The notes: generated from the letters alone by a model not told the origin. Shown: positions 15,923 through 24,492, counted from the stretch's first letter. The stretch is 38,223 nt of DNA from Collinsella sp. (GCA_019414325.1 DXMG01000020.1:323-38545), one strand, 5' to 3'. A program made the numbers and translations.

Positions 15923-17275
15923 TTAGGCGTTCTGCTCGGCAAGGGCCTCCTGCTTGGCGATGGCCTTCTCGGAGATCCTCATAAAGGGCAGGTAGACAAC
16001 CATGCCGATGACAAGCTCGAGGGCCTGCCATACGCCGGCGCGCCAGTCAAAGCCCGTGGCAAGCAGGGCGTTAATGACGGGAGGCATGGTCCAAGGCACC
16101 TGGGCGATGCAGGGGCTGATGATGCCCGCGCAGGTCAGGCCATAGGTGATGCCGATGAACAGGTCGGGAAGAAGCACGAACGGAATCATGAGCGGCAGGT
16201 TGTACACGACGGGGTAACCGTAGATGACCGGCTCGTTGATGTTAAACAGGCCAGGAACGATAGCCATCTTGGCAACGGTCTTGGAAGCCTTGTTCTTAGA
16301 GAACAGGAAGGTATCGAGCAGGAGCATGAGGGTGCAGCCCGAGCCGCCGATAAGGGCGAAGCTGTTGACGATCTGCATGTTCATGTAGTGATCGGGCTGG
16401 ATGGTGCCGCCGGCGGCAAAGGTAGCCATGTTGTCGACGATGAGCATGGTCAGGATCGGCTCGACGGTAGCGCCAGAGATGGTGGACTGGTGAATGCCGA
16501 CGCAGAACAGCAGGTTCGCAAGAGTGTAGATGAGGATAACAGCCCACGGACCGGCGTTCATGATGCTCTTGAGCGGGTTGGAAATACACGTGGAGATGAT
16601 GGTGCACAGATCGGTGCCGGCAAACACGGCGAGCAGCGCTGCGGCAACTGCGAAGATCGAGAGGTTGAGCAGCATCGGGATCATGACGTTAAAGGAGTTG
16701 GAGACCGCGGGGGGCACACCCTCGCCCAGCTTTACTTTAAGCTTCTCGACGCCGGAAATCTTGATGAAGAGCGTGACGGAGAGCAGGGCGATGATAATAG
16801 CCGCGAACAGACCGTTGGTACCGGTGTTGGCAGTCGAAAGGGCGCCCGTGACCTCGGCAGAGGTGATCTTGTCGGTGAGCAGCGGACTCGTGGCGGCAAG
16901 CGTGGCGGTGATCTGCTGCGGCATCATGATAACGAAAGCGGAGATGGCGACGACCACGCAGGCAAGCGGGTTATCGAAGCGCTCGTTCTTAGCGAGGCTG
17001 TAGCCGATCAATCCGGCCAAGACAATGGCAGAGACGTTGAGGGTGCCCAGCGTAATTGCCGAACCCCAGGTCTGAAGATTGGCAAGACCCGCCGCATCGA
17101 GCGGGAACAGAGGGAACACGACGTTGTTAATAAGAACCGCGATACCCGCAAGGATATAGAGCGGCGTGATGGTTGCGAAGGCATCGCGCAGGGAACGCAG
17201 GTGAACCTGGTTTCCCACCTTCGCAGAGACCTCGGCAAATTTGTCGAGGAAGCTCTTTCCGTTTTCACTGGCCAT
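15923..17275 (-). CDS. PTS lactose/cellobiose-type EIIC permease
   Basis: This 450-residue polytopic membrane protein of the IIC-Lac/cellobiose family forms the sugar channel. It has about ten hydrophobic helices, the N-terminal AFATITPLYILAGI, and the conserved central region FNINEPVIYGYPVVYNLPLMIPF, which includes the NEPVIYG sugar-site motif. GGAG precedes the ATG. With EIIB and EIIA it makes a complete transporter whose likely substrate is cellobiose or another beta-glucoside, judged from the adjoining GH1 gene. Confidence 0.95.
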   Translation of the reverse strand: MASENGKSFLDKFAEVSAKVGNQVHLRSLRDAFATITPLYILAGIAVLINNVVFPLFPLDAAGLANLQTWGSAITLGTLNVSAIVLAGLIGYSLAKNERFDNPLACVVVAISAFVIMMPQQITATLAATSPLLTDKITSAEVTGALSTANTGTNGLFAAIIIALLSVTLFIKISGVEKLKVKLGEGVPPAVSNSFNVMIPMLLNLSIFAVAAALLAVFAGTDLCTIISTCISNPLKSIMNAGPWAVILIYTLANLLFCVGIHQSTISGATVEPILTMLIVDNMATFAAGGTIQPDHYMNMQIVNSFALIGGSGCTLMLLLDTFLFSKNKASKTVAKMAIVPGLFNINEPVIYGYPVVYNLPLMIPFVLLPDLFIGITYGLTCAGIISPCIAQVPWTMPPVINALLATGFDWRAGVWQALELVIGMVVYLPFMRISEKAIAKQEALAEQNA

Positions 17276-17395
17276 GATTGCTCCTAACTATCAAATCCGG
17301 CCTTTTCCTATGCGCACGGTGGTCTGTCGCCCTTTGCCACCAGATGTGCCATGTTTTGCGCGCGGCGGCGCGCGGTCTGGGCGCTCGCCCGGTCG

Positions 17396-18796
17396 CTAGT
17401 CAACCACGTGGGTCGTTGCGACCTGCTTGAGCCAAGCTGCAGACTTCTTAAGGCGGCGCTTGTAGCCGTCCATGAGGTCGACCTCGACAAAGCCGTAACG
17501 GTTCTTAAAGGCATTAGCCCAAGACCAGTTATCGATGACGGCCCAATAATGGTATCCGCGGCATTTGGCGCCCTCGGCGATTGCCTTGGCAACCCACTCC
17601 AGGTGCTGGCGCACAAAGTCGACGCGGTAGTCGTCCTGAATGGTCCCTTCGGCGTCACGGTTCTTGTATTCGTCCATGATGCCGATACCGTTCTCGGATA
17701 CAAACCACTCAAGATCGGGGTAGTTCTTAGCGCAGTCCATGCCAAAGTCGTAGAGGCCCTGCGGGTAGATTTCCCAGCCGCGGCTCTCGTTCATAACGGC
17801 GTCGGGCCATACGTACTCGTCGGCAAAGTGCGGCAGACCGTACTGGTCGATCTTGCTCGCCGGAGCCTGAACGCGCGTGGGATGGTAGTAGTTACAACCG
17901 AGCCAGTCGACAACGCCCTGCTTGAGGATCTCTTGGTCGCCGGCACGGAACGGAAGTTTAACGCCGCCCTCGGCCAGGCTGTCGAGCACGTCGGCGGGAA
18001 GCTCGCCCTTGGTAATAAGGTCGAGCCACCAGCGATTGTTGATACCGCTGGTCATACGCACGGCCTCGAGGTCTGCCTCGCTGGGGTTCTCCTTGGTATA
18101 GACCGGGGTAAAGCAGTTGATCATGCCGATCTTGGCGTCGGCGCGAACGGCGCCCTCGTCATAGGCGCGGCGGTAGTTGGCCACAGCCAGCGCGTGCGCC
18201 AGCGAGATGTGATACTGCACGGTGCGGGCGCGGTTATAGTCATGGAGCTGCGGGTACCACACGCCCTCCTGATAGCGCTGCTCGGGCTCGACGATGGGCT
18301 CGTTAAAGGTGAACCAGTACTTGATCTCCTGGCCAAACTCGCGGAAGGCAACGTCGGCGTAATGAGCGTACGCCTCGACGACCTCACGGCTCTCCCAACC
18401 ACCACGGTCAAAGAGGTAGGTAGGCATGTCAAAGTGGTACAGGTTGACGAACGGCTCCAGGCCGGCCTCGCGAGAGGCACGGAACAGCTCGTGATACCAC
18501 GCGGCGCCCTCCTCATTGAGGTTGCCGTTAGCATCGAGCAGGCGACTCCACTGGATGGAGGTGCGGTAGGTATCCAGGCCCAAGTCCTTCAAAATGCGAA
18601 GGTCCTCCTGGTATTTAGCCATAAAGTCATTGCCAGCATAAGAGCCAACGCGGTTATAGAACGAATCCAGATCCTGGATGGACCAGGTATCCCACAGGTT
18701 CTCGAGCTTGCCGCCCTGGTTCCACTGACCCTCAGTCTGCGGGCCGGACATAGCGGCGCCAAAGAAGAAGTCACGGGGCAGCTGATACTGAGCCAT
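17396..18796 (-). CDS. Glycoside hydrolase family 1 (probable 6-phospho-beta-glucosidase)
   Basis: This 466-residue TIM-barrel glycosidase has the acid/base E166 in FTFNEP and the nucleophile E368 in FVSENG, both retained. FFGAAMSGPQTEGQW is the usual GH1 opening. It sits directly upstream of EIIC, so a phosphorylated disaccharide is the likely substrate; this is inferred from context. I placed the start at ATG 18796 (GCGAGGA upstream). The upstream extension in the same frame crosses the repeat at 18832-18917 and is not believable. It is probably the first gene of the GH1-IIC-IIB-IIA operon, divergent from the GntR regulator. Confidence 0.93.
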   Translation of the reverse strand: MAQYQLPRDFFFGAAMSGPQTEGQWNQGGKLENLWDTWSIQDLDSFYNRVGSYAGNDFMAKYQEDLRILKDLGLDTYRTSIQWSRLLDANGNLNEEGAAWYHELFRASREAGLEPFVNLYHFDMPTYLFDRGGWESREVVEAYAHYADVAFREFGQEIKYWFTFNEPIVEPEQRYQEGVWYPQLHDYNRARTVQYHISLAHALAVANYRRAYDEGAVRADAKIGMINCFTPVYTKENPSEADLEAVRMTSGINNRWWLDLITKGELPADVLDSLAEGGVKLPFRAGDQEILKQGVVDWLGCNYYHPTRVQAPASKIDQYGLPHFADEYVWPDAVMNESRGWEIYPQGLYDFGMDCAKNYPDLEWFVSENGIGIMDEYKNRDAEGTIQDDYRVDFVRQHLEWVAKAIAEGAKCRGYHYWAVIDNWSWANAFKNRYGFVEVDLMDGYKRRLKKSAAWLKQVATTHVVD

Positions 18797-18831
18797 CAAA
18801 GTCCTCGCTTTCGTGTCTAGAGCTTTCGGTT

Positions 18832-18917
18832 GGAGACGGGTTTGCTTTGGCAAGTTATCCGGCGCGGGCGCGCACCGGTTATCCAGATATCCAGCCCGCC
18901 AAAACAAAACCGTCCCC
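18832..18917. repeat. Degenerate 20-bp inverted repeat of the GGGAC family in the GH1 leader
   Basis: The left arm 18832-18851 and right arm 18898-18917 match with a few substitutions (GGrGACGGkTTTGyTTTGGC). It lies between the probable promoter and the GH1 start codon, so it would be in the mRNA leader. Confidence 0.6.
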
Positions 18918-18962
18918 AAACGGTCGGCCCTGCCGGCGGCAGGGTTCCGTTCGTTGCGTACA

Positions 18963-18990
18963 ACTATAGCGCTCTAATTTCTAAAGTAAA
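18963..18990 (-). promoter_or_regulatory. Probable promoter of the GH1-PTS operon
   Basis: On the minus strand TTTACT, a 16-base spacer and TATAGT form a sigma-70-type promoter 167 bases before the GH1 start. The 302-base gap it lies in also holds the repeat at 18832-18917 and the AT-rich region before gntR, where the regulator's operator is expected. Confidence 0.55.
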
Positions 18991-19098
18991 GCGTCTTTTT
19001 GTTTTTTCTTTCTCGGACTTCTTATATAAAAGTAATATGGGTGCCTCGTTGGGGGTTATACTTACTTGCGTATTCTTATATGTCGGAAAGGAGGTTCC

Positions 19099-19818
19099 AT
19101 GATTCCCAAATACGAGGCGATAGCTGCAGATATCCGTCGAAGCATCGAGGATGGCGCTCTTAAACCGGGCGACAAGCTACCCACCGTCGTTGAGTTCTGT
19201 GAGCTCTATAGCGTTTCCAAAATCACCGTCAAACGAGCTATCGAGCAGATCACCGAAGAGGGTCTTGTTACCAGCCGGCGCGGATCGGGCACCTACGTTA
19301 AAGACACGGCGGGGCTTCCCGACAAGGCGTTTTTCCAGGGCAAGAACGACCGCGCCCAGGGCTTTTCGTATGAGCACCGCGGGGAGAAGGTAACCTCGGT
19401 GGTCTACGATTTCTCGATTGTCAATCCACCGGCAGAGGTTGCGACTCAGCTGGGAATTGCCGAGGATGACTTTGCCTATCACATCGTGCGCGTGCGCCAG
19501 GTCGACGAGAAGCCCATCGTTATCGAGTACACCTACATGCCCCTCGAGCTGATTCCGGGCCTTAAAAAGAAAGACCTGTATGGATCGGTCTACAGCTTCA
19601 TCCGCGAGCAATGCGGGCTGAAGATTTCGAGCTTCCACCGCACCATTCGCGCCGTAGCGGCAACCGAGGAAGAGGCTGAGCGCCTGGACACCAAACCCGG
19701 CTCTCCCCTGCTCGAGCTCAACCAGATTGGCTTTTTGGATAGCGGCACCGCCTTTGAGCATTCGATCTCGCGCAACGTTGGTGACCGCTTTGAGCTGCAC
19801 AACGTAACGTTGGCATAG
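19099..19818 (+). CDS. GntR/HutC-family transcriptional regulator
   Basis: The protein has 239 residues. The N-terminal winged helix opens with PKYEAIAADIRRSIEDGALKPGDKLPT, and the DNA-reading YSVSKITVKRAIEQI follows. From about residue 80 comes a UTRA effector domain ending in ELHNVTLA. HutC-type UTRA regulators bind sugars or sugar phosphates and usually repress transport genes. AAAGGAGG precedes ATG 19099. It is divergent from the GH1-PTS genes, which it probably controls, and is followed by manA on the same strand 73 bases later. Confidence 0.93.
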   Translation: MIPKYEAIAADIRRSIEDGALKPGDKLPTVVEFCELYSVSKITVKRAIEQITEEGLVTSRRGSGTYVKDTAGLPDKAFFQGKNDRAQGFSYEHRGEKVTSVVYDFSIVNPPAEVATQLGIAEDDFAYHIVRVRQVDEKPIVIEYTYMPLELIPGLKKKDLYGSVYSFIREQCGLKISSFHRTIRAVAATEEEAERLDTKPGSPLLELNQIGFLDSGTAFEHSISRNVGDRFELHNVTLA

Positions 19819-19891
19819 TTTTGTAGTCATGCGGGCGCTCGTTATGGCTCGTTTAGAGTGGGCAACCGCACAACACCATGGGGGTATGAAC

Positions 19892-20824
19892 ATGTCCGAT
19901 TTGATTAAACTGACGCCGATCTTCCACGAGAAGATCTGGGGCGGCCGCCAGCTCGAAACCGTATTTGGTTACGACATTCCCGAGGGTCCCATCGGTGAGT
20001 GCTGGGCTATCTCGGCCCATCCCAACGGCGACTGCCAGATTGCGGAGGGCCCGTATGCCGGCCACACGCTGTCGTGGCTGTGGGCCGAGCACCGTGAGCT
20101 CTTTGGCAACTGCGAGGGCAAGGAGTTCCCGCTGCTCATTAAGATTCTGGACGCCAAGGACGACCTTTCGATCCAGATTCACCCCAACGACGAGTACGCT
20201 GCCGAGCACGAGAACGGCAGCCTGGGCAAGACCGAGTGCTGGTATGTGCTGGACTGCGAGCCCGGCGCCACGATCATCGTCGGACAGCGCGCCAAGGACC
20301 GCGCCGAGGCAGCACAGATGATCGAGGACGGCCGCTGGGACGAGATGCTCAACGTGCTGCCGATTCACAAGGGCGACTTTTTCCAGATTGACTCCGGTAC
20401 CGTGCACGCCATCAAGACCGGTACGCTCATTTTGGAGACGCAGCAGTCGAGCGATGTGACCTATCGCCTGTACGACTACGACCGCCCCGGCACCGACGGC
20501 AAGCTGCGCCCGCTGCATATTGAGCAGAGCCTCGACTGCATCGATTTTGATGTTCAGGCGCCGACCGACGGCACCGTGACCGCGCCCGAGGTCGACGGCG
20601 TGACCGAGCTCGAGTCCAATCCCTGCTACACCGTCGATCGTGTGCGTGTCGACGGCAGCAAGACCCTCGACCAGCGCTGGCCCTTCATGTGCCTGTCGGT
20701 CATCAACGGCGAAGGCACCGTCTGCGGCGACCCCGTCCACAAGGGAAGCCACCTGCTGGCCCCGAGCACCGTCAGCTCCATCGACCTCGAAGGCAAGATG
20801 GAACTGATTATTAGCCACCTGTAG
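19892..20824 (+). CDS. manA: Mannose-6-phosphate isomerase, class I (cupin)
   Basis: This 310-residue zinc enzyme interconverts mannose-6-phosphate and fructose-6-phosphate. Zinc ligands are seen in QIHPND, KTECWYV and GTVHAI, and the N-terminal FHEKIWGGRQL is typical of the short Bacillus-type ManA. I chose ATG 19892 because GGGGG lies seven bases upstream; an ATG six bases earlier has the site too close. It follows gntR closely and is probably cotranscribed with it, so sugar induction may cover it. A structured element starts 18 bases after its stop. Confidence 0.92.
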   Translation: MSDLIKLTPIFHEKIWGGRQLETVFGYDIPEGPIGECWAISAHPNGDCQIAEGPYAGHTLSWLWAEHRELFGNCEGKEFPLLIKILDAKDDLSIQIHPNDEYAAEHENGSLGKTECWYVLDCEPGATIIVGQRAKDRAEAAQMIEDGRWDEMLNVLPIHKGDFFQIDSGTVHAIKTGTLILETQQSSDVTYRLYDYDRPGTDGKLRPLHIEQSLDCIDFDVQAPTDGTVTAPEVDGVTELESNPCYTVDRVRVDGSKTLDQRWPFMCLSVINGEGTVCGDPVHKGSHLLAPSTVSSIDLEGKMELIISHL

Positions 20825-20841
20825 GTCACTGGTACCCGAGT

Positions 20842-20970
20842 GCTCGCCGGGATGGGCGCGGGGTTTGATCGCCTGCTCGGGCAGTCCTGCTCGCACGGAG
20901 AGCACATTAAGTGCTCTCCGGCTCGTGCGGAACTCGCGATCGACCAAACCCCGCGCCCATCCCGGCGAGC
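20842..20970 (+). other. Structured element copy 1 (after manA)
   Basis: The outer arms 20842-20867 and 20945-20970 are perfect 26-bp complements. Inside are conserved unpaired segments (CCTGCTCGGGCAGTCCTGC on the left, GTGCGGAACTCGCGAT on the right). A 9-bp inner stem GGAGAGCAC/GTGCTCTCC carries an ATTAA loop. The core is about 69 bases and matches copy 2 closely. It starts 18 bases after the manA stop, in the sense direction of manA. No T-run follows. Confidence 0.8.
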
Positions 20971-21000
20971 CTCTGGCTAGCAACAACAACCCAAACGCAA

Positions 21001-21038
21001 GTAGGGGCTCCCCCGCCCATCAACGGGGGAGCCCCTAC
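21001..21038. other. Perfect 15-bp hairpin between the two structured elements
   Basis: GTAGGGGCTCCCCCG and its exact complement surround an eight-base loop. It is the middle of the 434-base gap between the converging manA and pcrA genes. No T-run is adjacent, though CGTATCTATATA follows on the plus side, so it may be a weak terminator. Confidence 0.65.
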
Positions 21039-21121
21039 TCGTATCTATATATCAGCCCACCCGGCTCTCCAGACCAAAAAGCGAACGAGCAGAGCGATGT
21101 TCGTCCAGCAACGTTACCCAA

Positions 21122-21251
21122 GGACCTGGGCGGGTGTATGGGGCAACATCGATCGCGAGTTCCGCACGCAAAGGAGGCCACTTAATGTGGCCTCCGTCTT
21201 GCGCAGGACTGTCCGAGCAGGCGATGTTGCCCCATACGCCCGCCCAGGTCC
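21122..21251 (-). other. Structured element copy 2 (after pcrA)
   Basis: The outer arms 21122-21151 and 21222-21251 are 30-bp complements with one G-T wobble. Read on the minus strand, the core again has CCTGCTCGGACAGTCCTGC, an ATTAA loop on a 9-bp stem (GGAGGCCAC/GTGGCCTCC) and GTGCGGAACTCGCGAT. It begins eight bases after the pcrA stop, in the sense direction of pcrA. Two base pairs of the inner stem differ from copy 1, with both sides changed. Confidence 0.8.
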
Positions 21252-21258
21252 GCCGGGA

Positions 21259-24159
21259 TTACGACAGCTTGACGATCGGCGCAAAGCCCTTCATCAGCTT
21301 TTTGGTCTGGCCGGTCTTTTCGAATTGCACCTCGATCATGTCTCCGGCGACCGAGATCACGGTACCCGTGCCAAAGGTCTTGTGACTCACGGTATCGCCC
21401 GCGGCAAAGTCCTGCGACGCGCTGGTGCGATCGACCTTGCGCTCCACCGTCGGCGACACCTTGGACGACGGCTTTTTGGCTCGCGGCGCGCCCGAGCCAA
21501 AGGTCGAGGCAACGCGGCCGGCGTCAGGCGAAACCCCACGATGGCGCTCGGTCCCATAGCTGCTGCCGCCAAAGAAGTCGTCAAAGCTCGACCCGCCGCG
21601 CGAGCCGGAGCCGCCGGTCGAGCGCGTATGCGAACCAAACACCTTGCCGCCATACATATCCGAGCCCATGCCCGAACCAAAGGTGCCGTGACGGTCGCCG
21701 CGCTTCTCCCAGCCCGTGCCCTCAAAACCGGCAGAGCCGATACCGCTAAACTCAATATCCTCAAACGGAATCTCGTTGAGGAAGCGCGAGCGCGGGTTGG
21801 CAGAAGTTGAGCCGTAGGTACGGCGCGTTGCCGCATACGTCAGGAACAGGCGCTTGCGGGCACGCGTGATGGCGACGTAGGCCAGGCGACGCTCCTCCTC
21901 GAGCTTGCCCGGATCATCGCTGCCACCAAAGTCGTGCACATGCGGGAAGATGCCCTCCTCCATGCCGGCCACGAACACCGCCGGGAACTCCAGGCCCTTG
22001 GCGGAGTGAATGGTCATCATGGTGATGGCATGCGTCTCGCCGGCCAGGGAATCCAAGTCGGAGCGCAGGGCCAGCCACTCCATGAGCGCCGGCAGCGCCT
22101 TGCAGGTGAGCGGACCGTAGGTACGCTCGATCTCGTCGGCATGCACGGCACCCGCCGGCAGCTGCGTCGGCGCGGCATACGCGTTGCCCGCAATGGCGGC
22201 AGCCAGGGCATCCTGCGGCGAGAGCGCCGGGGCGGCTAGGCTATCGAGCGGATTGGAACCTGCGGCATCACGCGCGCCAACGAGCGCCTCAAACGAGGAC
22301 ACGGGTGCGGACGGTCCCGGCTCGGGCACGGGCGCACTCACCACAACGGGCTCGGGCTCGGCACCGGCAGGCACGTCGGCAACACCGGCCGCGCGCAGCT
22401 CCTCTAAGCTCTCGAGCGTACCCTCGATATCCTCGTGCGTCTCCTCAAATTCGGCGGCCACGCCCAGGAATTCCTGGATGTTCTCGGCGCGGCTCTCGGA
22501 TTCCATGGTGCCCTCGGCGCGAAAAGCCTGCAGCAGGCCCGTCTTATCGACAATCATCTCGACGACGTCCTTGAGCTCGCCGTCCATGCGGCGGCCCTCG
22601 CGCACCAGCGACACAAAGCTCGACAGGCCATTGCGGACCTTGGCGCTAAACATGCCCGTCTCGGCGCACGCAATCTCGCAGGCTTGGAAGAACGAGCAAC
22701 GGTTGTCGCGCGCCAGCTGCTCAATCTTTTGGATCGAGGTGGAGCCGATGCCGCGGCGCGGCGTGTTGATGACGCGCTTGACGCTCATCTCGTCGGCCGG
22801 GTTCACGATCATCTTGAGGTAGGCCATGACGTCGCGGATCTCGGCACGGTCGAAGAATCGCGTGCCGCCCACGATCTTGTAGGGCACGCCCGCACGCAGG
22901 AACATATCTTCGAGAATACGCGACTGGGCGTTGGTGCGGTAGAACACGGCGATATCGTCGTAGCTCGTGCCCTTGGAGTGCAGCTTTTCGATCTCGCCGG
23001 CAATCCAGCGGCCCTCGTCGCGCTCATCGCTTGCCTGGAAGGCCTGAATCTTCTCGCCGTCGCCCTCGGCCGTAAACAGGCGCTTTTCTTTACGCTGCGA
23101 GTTGTGACGCACCACGGCGTTGGCGGCGCTCAGGATATGACCCGTGGAGCGGTAGTTCTGCTCCAGCTTGACGGTCTTGCAGTTTTTAAAGTCCTTCTCA
23201 AAGTCCAGGATATTGGTGATGTCGGCGCCACGCCAGCTATAAATGGACTGGTCGTCGTCGCCCACGACCATAAGGTTTTGGTACTTGGCGGCCAACAGGT
23301 TGGCGATCTCGTATTGGACGTGGTTGGTGTCCTGATACTCGTCGACGCTAATGTAGCGGAAGCGCTCCTGGTACTTATCGAGCACCTCGGGGCGGGTGCG
23401 CAGCAGCTCGAGAGCGCGCACGAGCAGGTCGTCAAAGTCCATCGCGTTGGCGGCGCGCAGGCGGCGCTCCAGCTCCAGGTAGACCTGCGCGGCCTTTTTG
23501 TCGTTGGGGCTATCGGCGCTCTTGAGCATGTCCTCGGGCCCAATCATGGCGTTTTTGGCCGAGCTGATCTTGCTGCGGATCATGTTGATGGGGAACTGCT
23601 TTTGCTCAATGCCGAGCGCCTGCATAATGTCACGCACCATGCGCTTTGAGTCATCGTCGTCATAGATGGTGAACTGACCGGTGTAGCCCAGCAGGTCGGC
23701 GTCCTCGCGCAGCATGCGCACGCACATGGCGTGGAAGGTGCACACCCACATGCCGCGGGTGCCACTGGGGATGAGTGCCGACAGACGATCGCGCATCTCG
23801 GCCGCGGCCTTGTTGGTAAACGTGATGGCCAGGACCTGCCAGGGCTTAACGCCCAGGTCGCCAAGCATATGTGCGATGCGAAAGGTCAGGACGCGAGTCT
23901 TGCCCGAGCCAGCACCGGCAAGGACCAGCAGCGGGCCCTCGGTGGTCAGGACCGCCTCGCGCTGGGCGGGATTAAGGCTGTCGATGTCGACGAGCGGCTT
24001 GGCAGGTTTGGGCGCCGGCGCGAAAGCGTCGTAGATGTCGAGCGGAACGAGCTCGGGCTCCGGCGCAACGGGGGCGGTGTATGCATCGAGCGACACGGGT
24101 TCCGGCGCAGGCGGCACGGGTACCGCGGCGTTCTTTTCCCAGGGCAAGGGCTGGGTCAT
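21259..24159 (-). CDS. pcrA: UvrD/PcrA-type ATP-dependent DNA helicase
   Basis: This 966-residue superfamily 1A 3-prime to 5-prime helicase acts in nucleotide excision repair and in clearing stalled forks. Motifs are Walker A GAGSGKTR, DEYQDTN (motif II), GDDDQSIYSWRGAD (motif III), and MTIHSAKGLEFPAVFV with VAITRARKRLF further on. It is longer than typical PcrA (about 720-750). A Pro/Ala/Val-rich N-terminal leader, a low-complexity insert in domain 2B (EPEPVVVSAPVPEPGPSAP) and a Gly/Ser-rich linker before the C-terminal SH3-like domain (HKTFGTGTVISV) account for this. The start is ATG 24159 with GAGGAG upstream. Confidence 0.94.
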   Translation of the reverse strand: MTQPLPWEKNAAVPVPPAPEPVSLDAYTAPVAPEPELVPLDIYDAFAPAPKPAKPLVDIDSLNPAQREAVLTTEGPLLVLAGAGSGKTRVLTFRIAHMLGDLGVKPWQVLAITFTNKAAAEMRDRLSALIPSGTRGMWVCTFHAMCVRMLREDADLLGYTGQFTIYDDDDSKRMVRDIMQALGIEQKQFPINMIRSKISSAKNAMIGPEDMLKSADSPNDKKAAQVYLELERRLRAANAMDFDDLLVRALELLRTRPEVLDKYQERFRYISVDEYQDTNHVQYEIANLLAAKYQNLMVVGDDDQSIYSWRGADITNILDFEKDFKNCKTVKLEQNYRSTGHILSAANAVVRHNSQRKEKRLFTAEGDGEKIQAFQASDERDEGRWIAGEIEKLHSKGTSYDDIAVFYRTNAQSRILEDMFLRAGVPYKIVGGTRFFDRAEIRDVMAYLKMIVNPADEMSVKRVINTPRRGIGSTSIQKIEQLARDNRCSFFQACEIACAETGMFSAKVRNGLSSFVSLVREGRRMDGELKDVVEMIVDKTGLLQAFRAEGTMESESRAENIQEFLGVAAEFEETHEDIEGTLESLEELRAAGVADVPAGAEPEPVVVSAPVPEPGPSAPVSSFEALVGARDAAGSNPLDSLAAPALSPQDALAAAIAGNAYAAPTQLPAGAVHADEIERTYGPLTCKALPALMEWLALRSDLDSLAGETHAITMMTIHSAKGLEFPAVFVAGMEEGIFPHVHDFGGSDDPGKLEEERRLAYVAITRARKRLFLTYAATRRTYGSTSANPRSRFLNEIPFEDIEFSGIGSAGFEGTGWEKRGDRHGTFGSGMGSDMYGGKVFGSHTRSTGGSGSRGGSSFDDFFGGSSYGTERHRGVSPDAGRVASTFGSGAPRAKKPSSKVSPTVERKVDRTSASQDFAAGDTVSHKTFGTGTVISVAGDMIEVQFEKTGQTKKLMKGFAPIVKLS

Positions 24160-24220
24160 GGGCGACTCCTCATCTGACGGACGGCGCGCCTGCGGGCAGC
24201 GCCATAGTTTGAGCCGTACC

Positions 24221-24226
24221 AGTATA
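24221..24226 (-). promoter_or_regulatory. Possible -10 box for pcrA
   Basis: TATACT on the minus strand lies about 60 bases before the pcrA ATG; TTGCGT stands 19 bases upstream as a poor -35. Confidence 0.35.
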
Positions 24227-24308
24227 CCGAGCCGCGCGGACACCGACGCAAATCACACCACGACTCCGTGCGCCACCGTCAGGCCCGCCCCAGCGGATTT
24301 GGCGCAAT

Positions 24309-24330
24309 GGGGTCAGGTTACTTTGCACCA
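24309..24330. repeat. Solitary GGGGTCAGGTTACTTTGCAC repeat unit
   Basis: This 22-base unit matches the complement of 13899-13920 at 21 positions. It is the main recognisable item in the 333-base gap between pcrA and uppP, apart from the terminator at 24407-24448. Similar GGGGTCAGGTTAC-type units are, from memory, common around REP-associated tyrosine transposases in other bacteria. Confidence 0.6.
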
Positions 24331-24406
24331 ATCTATTGACAATCACGAAACCGCCGATGTCATGGCAGCAGCAGCGAGCGACGGTCAGGGCGAACAAATT
24401 GGCATG

Positions 24407-24448
24407 AAAAGGGGGCGGCATAGACCTTTTGGTCATGCCACCCTCTTT
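24407..24448 (-). terminator. Probable terminator after uppP
   Basis: An imperfect stem of about 18 bp (AAAGAGGGTGGCATGACC against its near complement) is followed on the minus strand by TTTT. It lies about 45 bases beyond the uppP stop. Confidence 0.55.
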
Positions 24449-24492
24449 GAATGACAAGCTGTCGCTCTGGCCGCCGCGCAGCGTCGACTAAG

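Noticed and set aside
15152..17287. A 711-codon plus-strand frame opposite the PTS genes
   Set aside because: It is the complement of intact PTS EIIA, EIIB and EIIC and has a composition (Asp, His, Arg, Gly repeats) typical of antisense shadow frames.
20825..21258. CRISPR array in the repeat-rich gap after manA
   Set aside because: There are only two copies, in opposite orientation, with long palindromic arms and no regular spacers.
24170..24457. A 95-codon minus-strand frame between pcrA and uppP
   Set aside because: It runs through the solitary repeat and the possible pcrA promoter, and has no ribosome site or motif.
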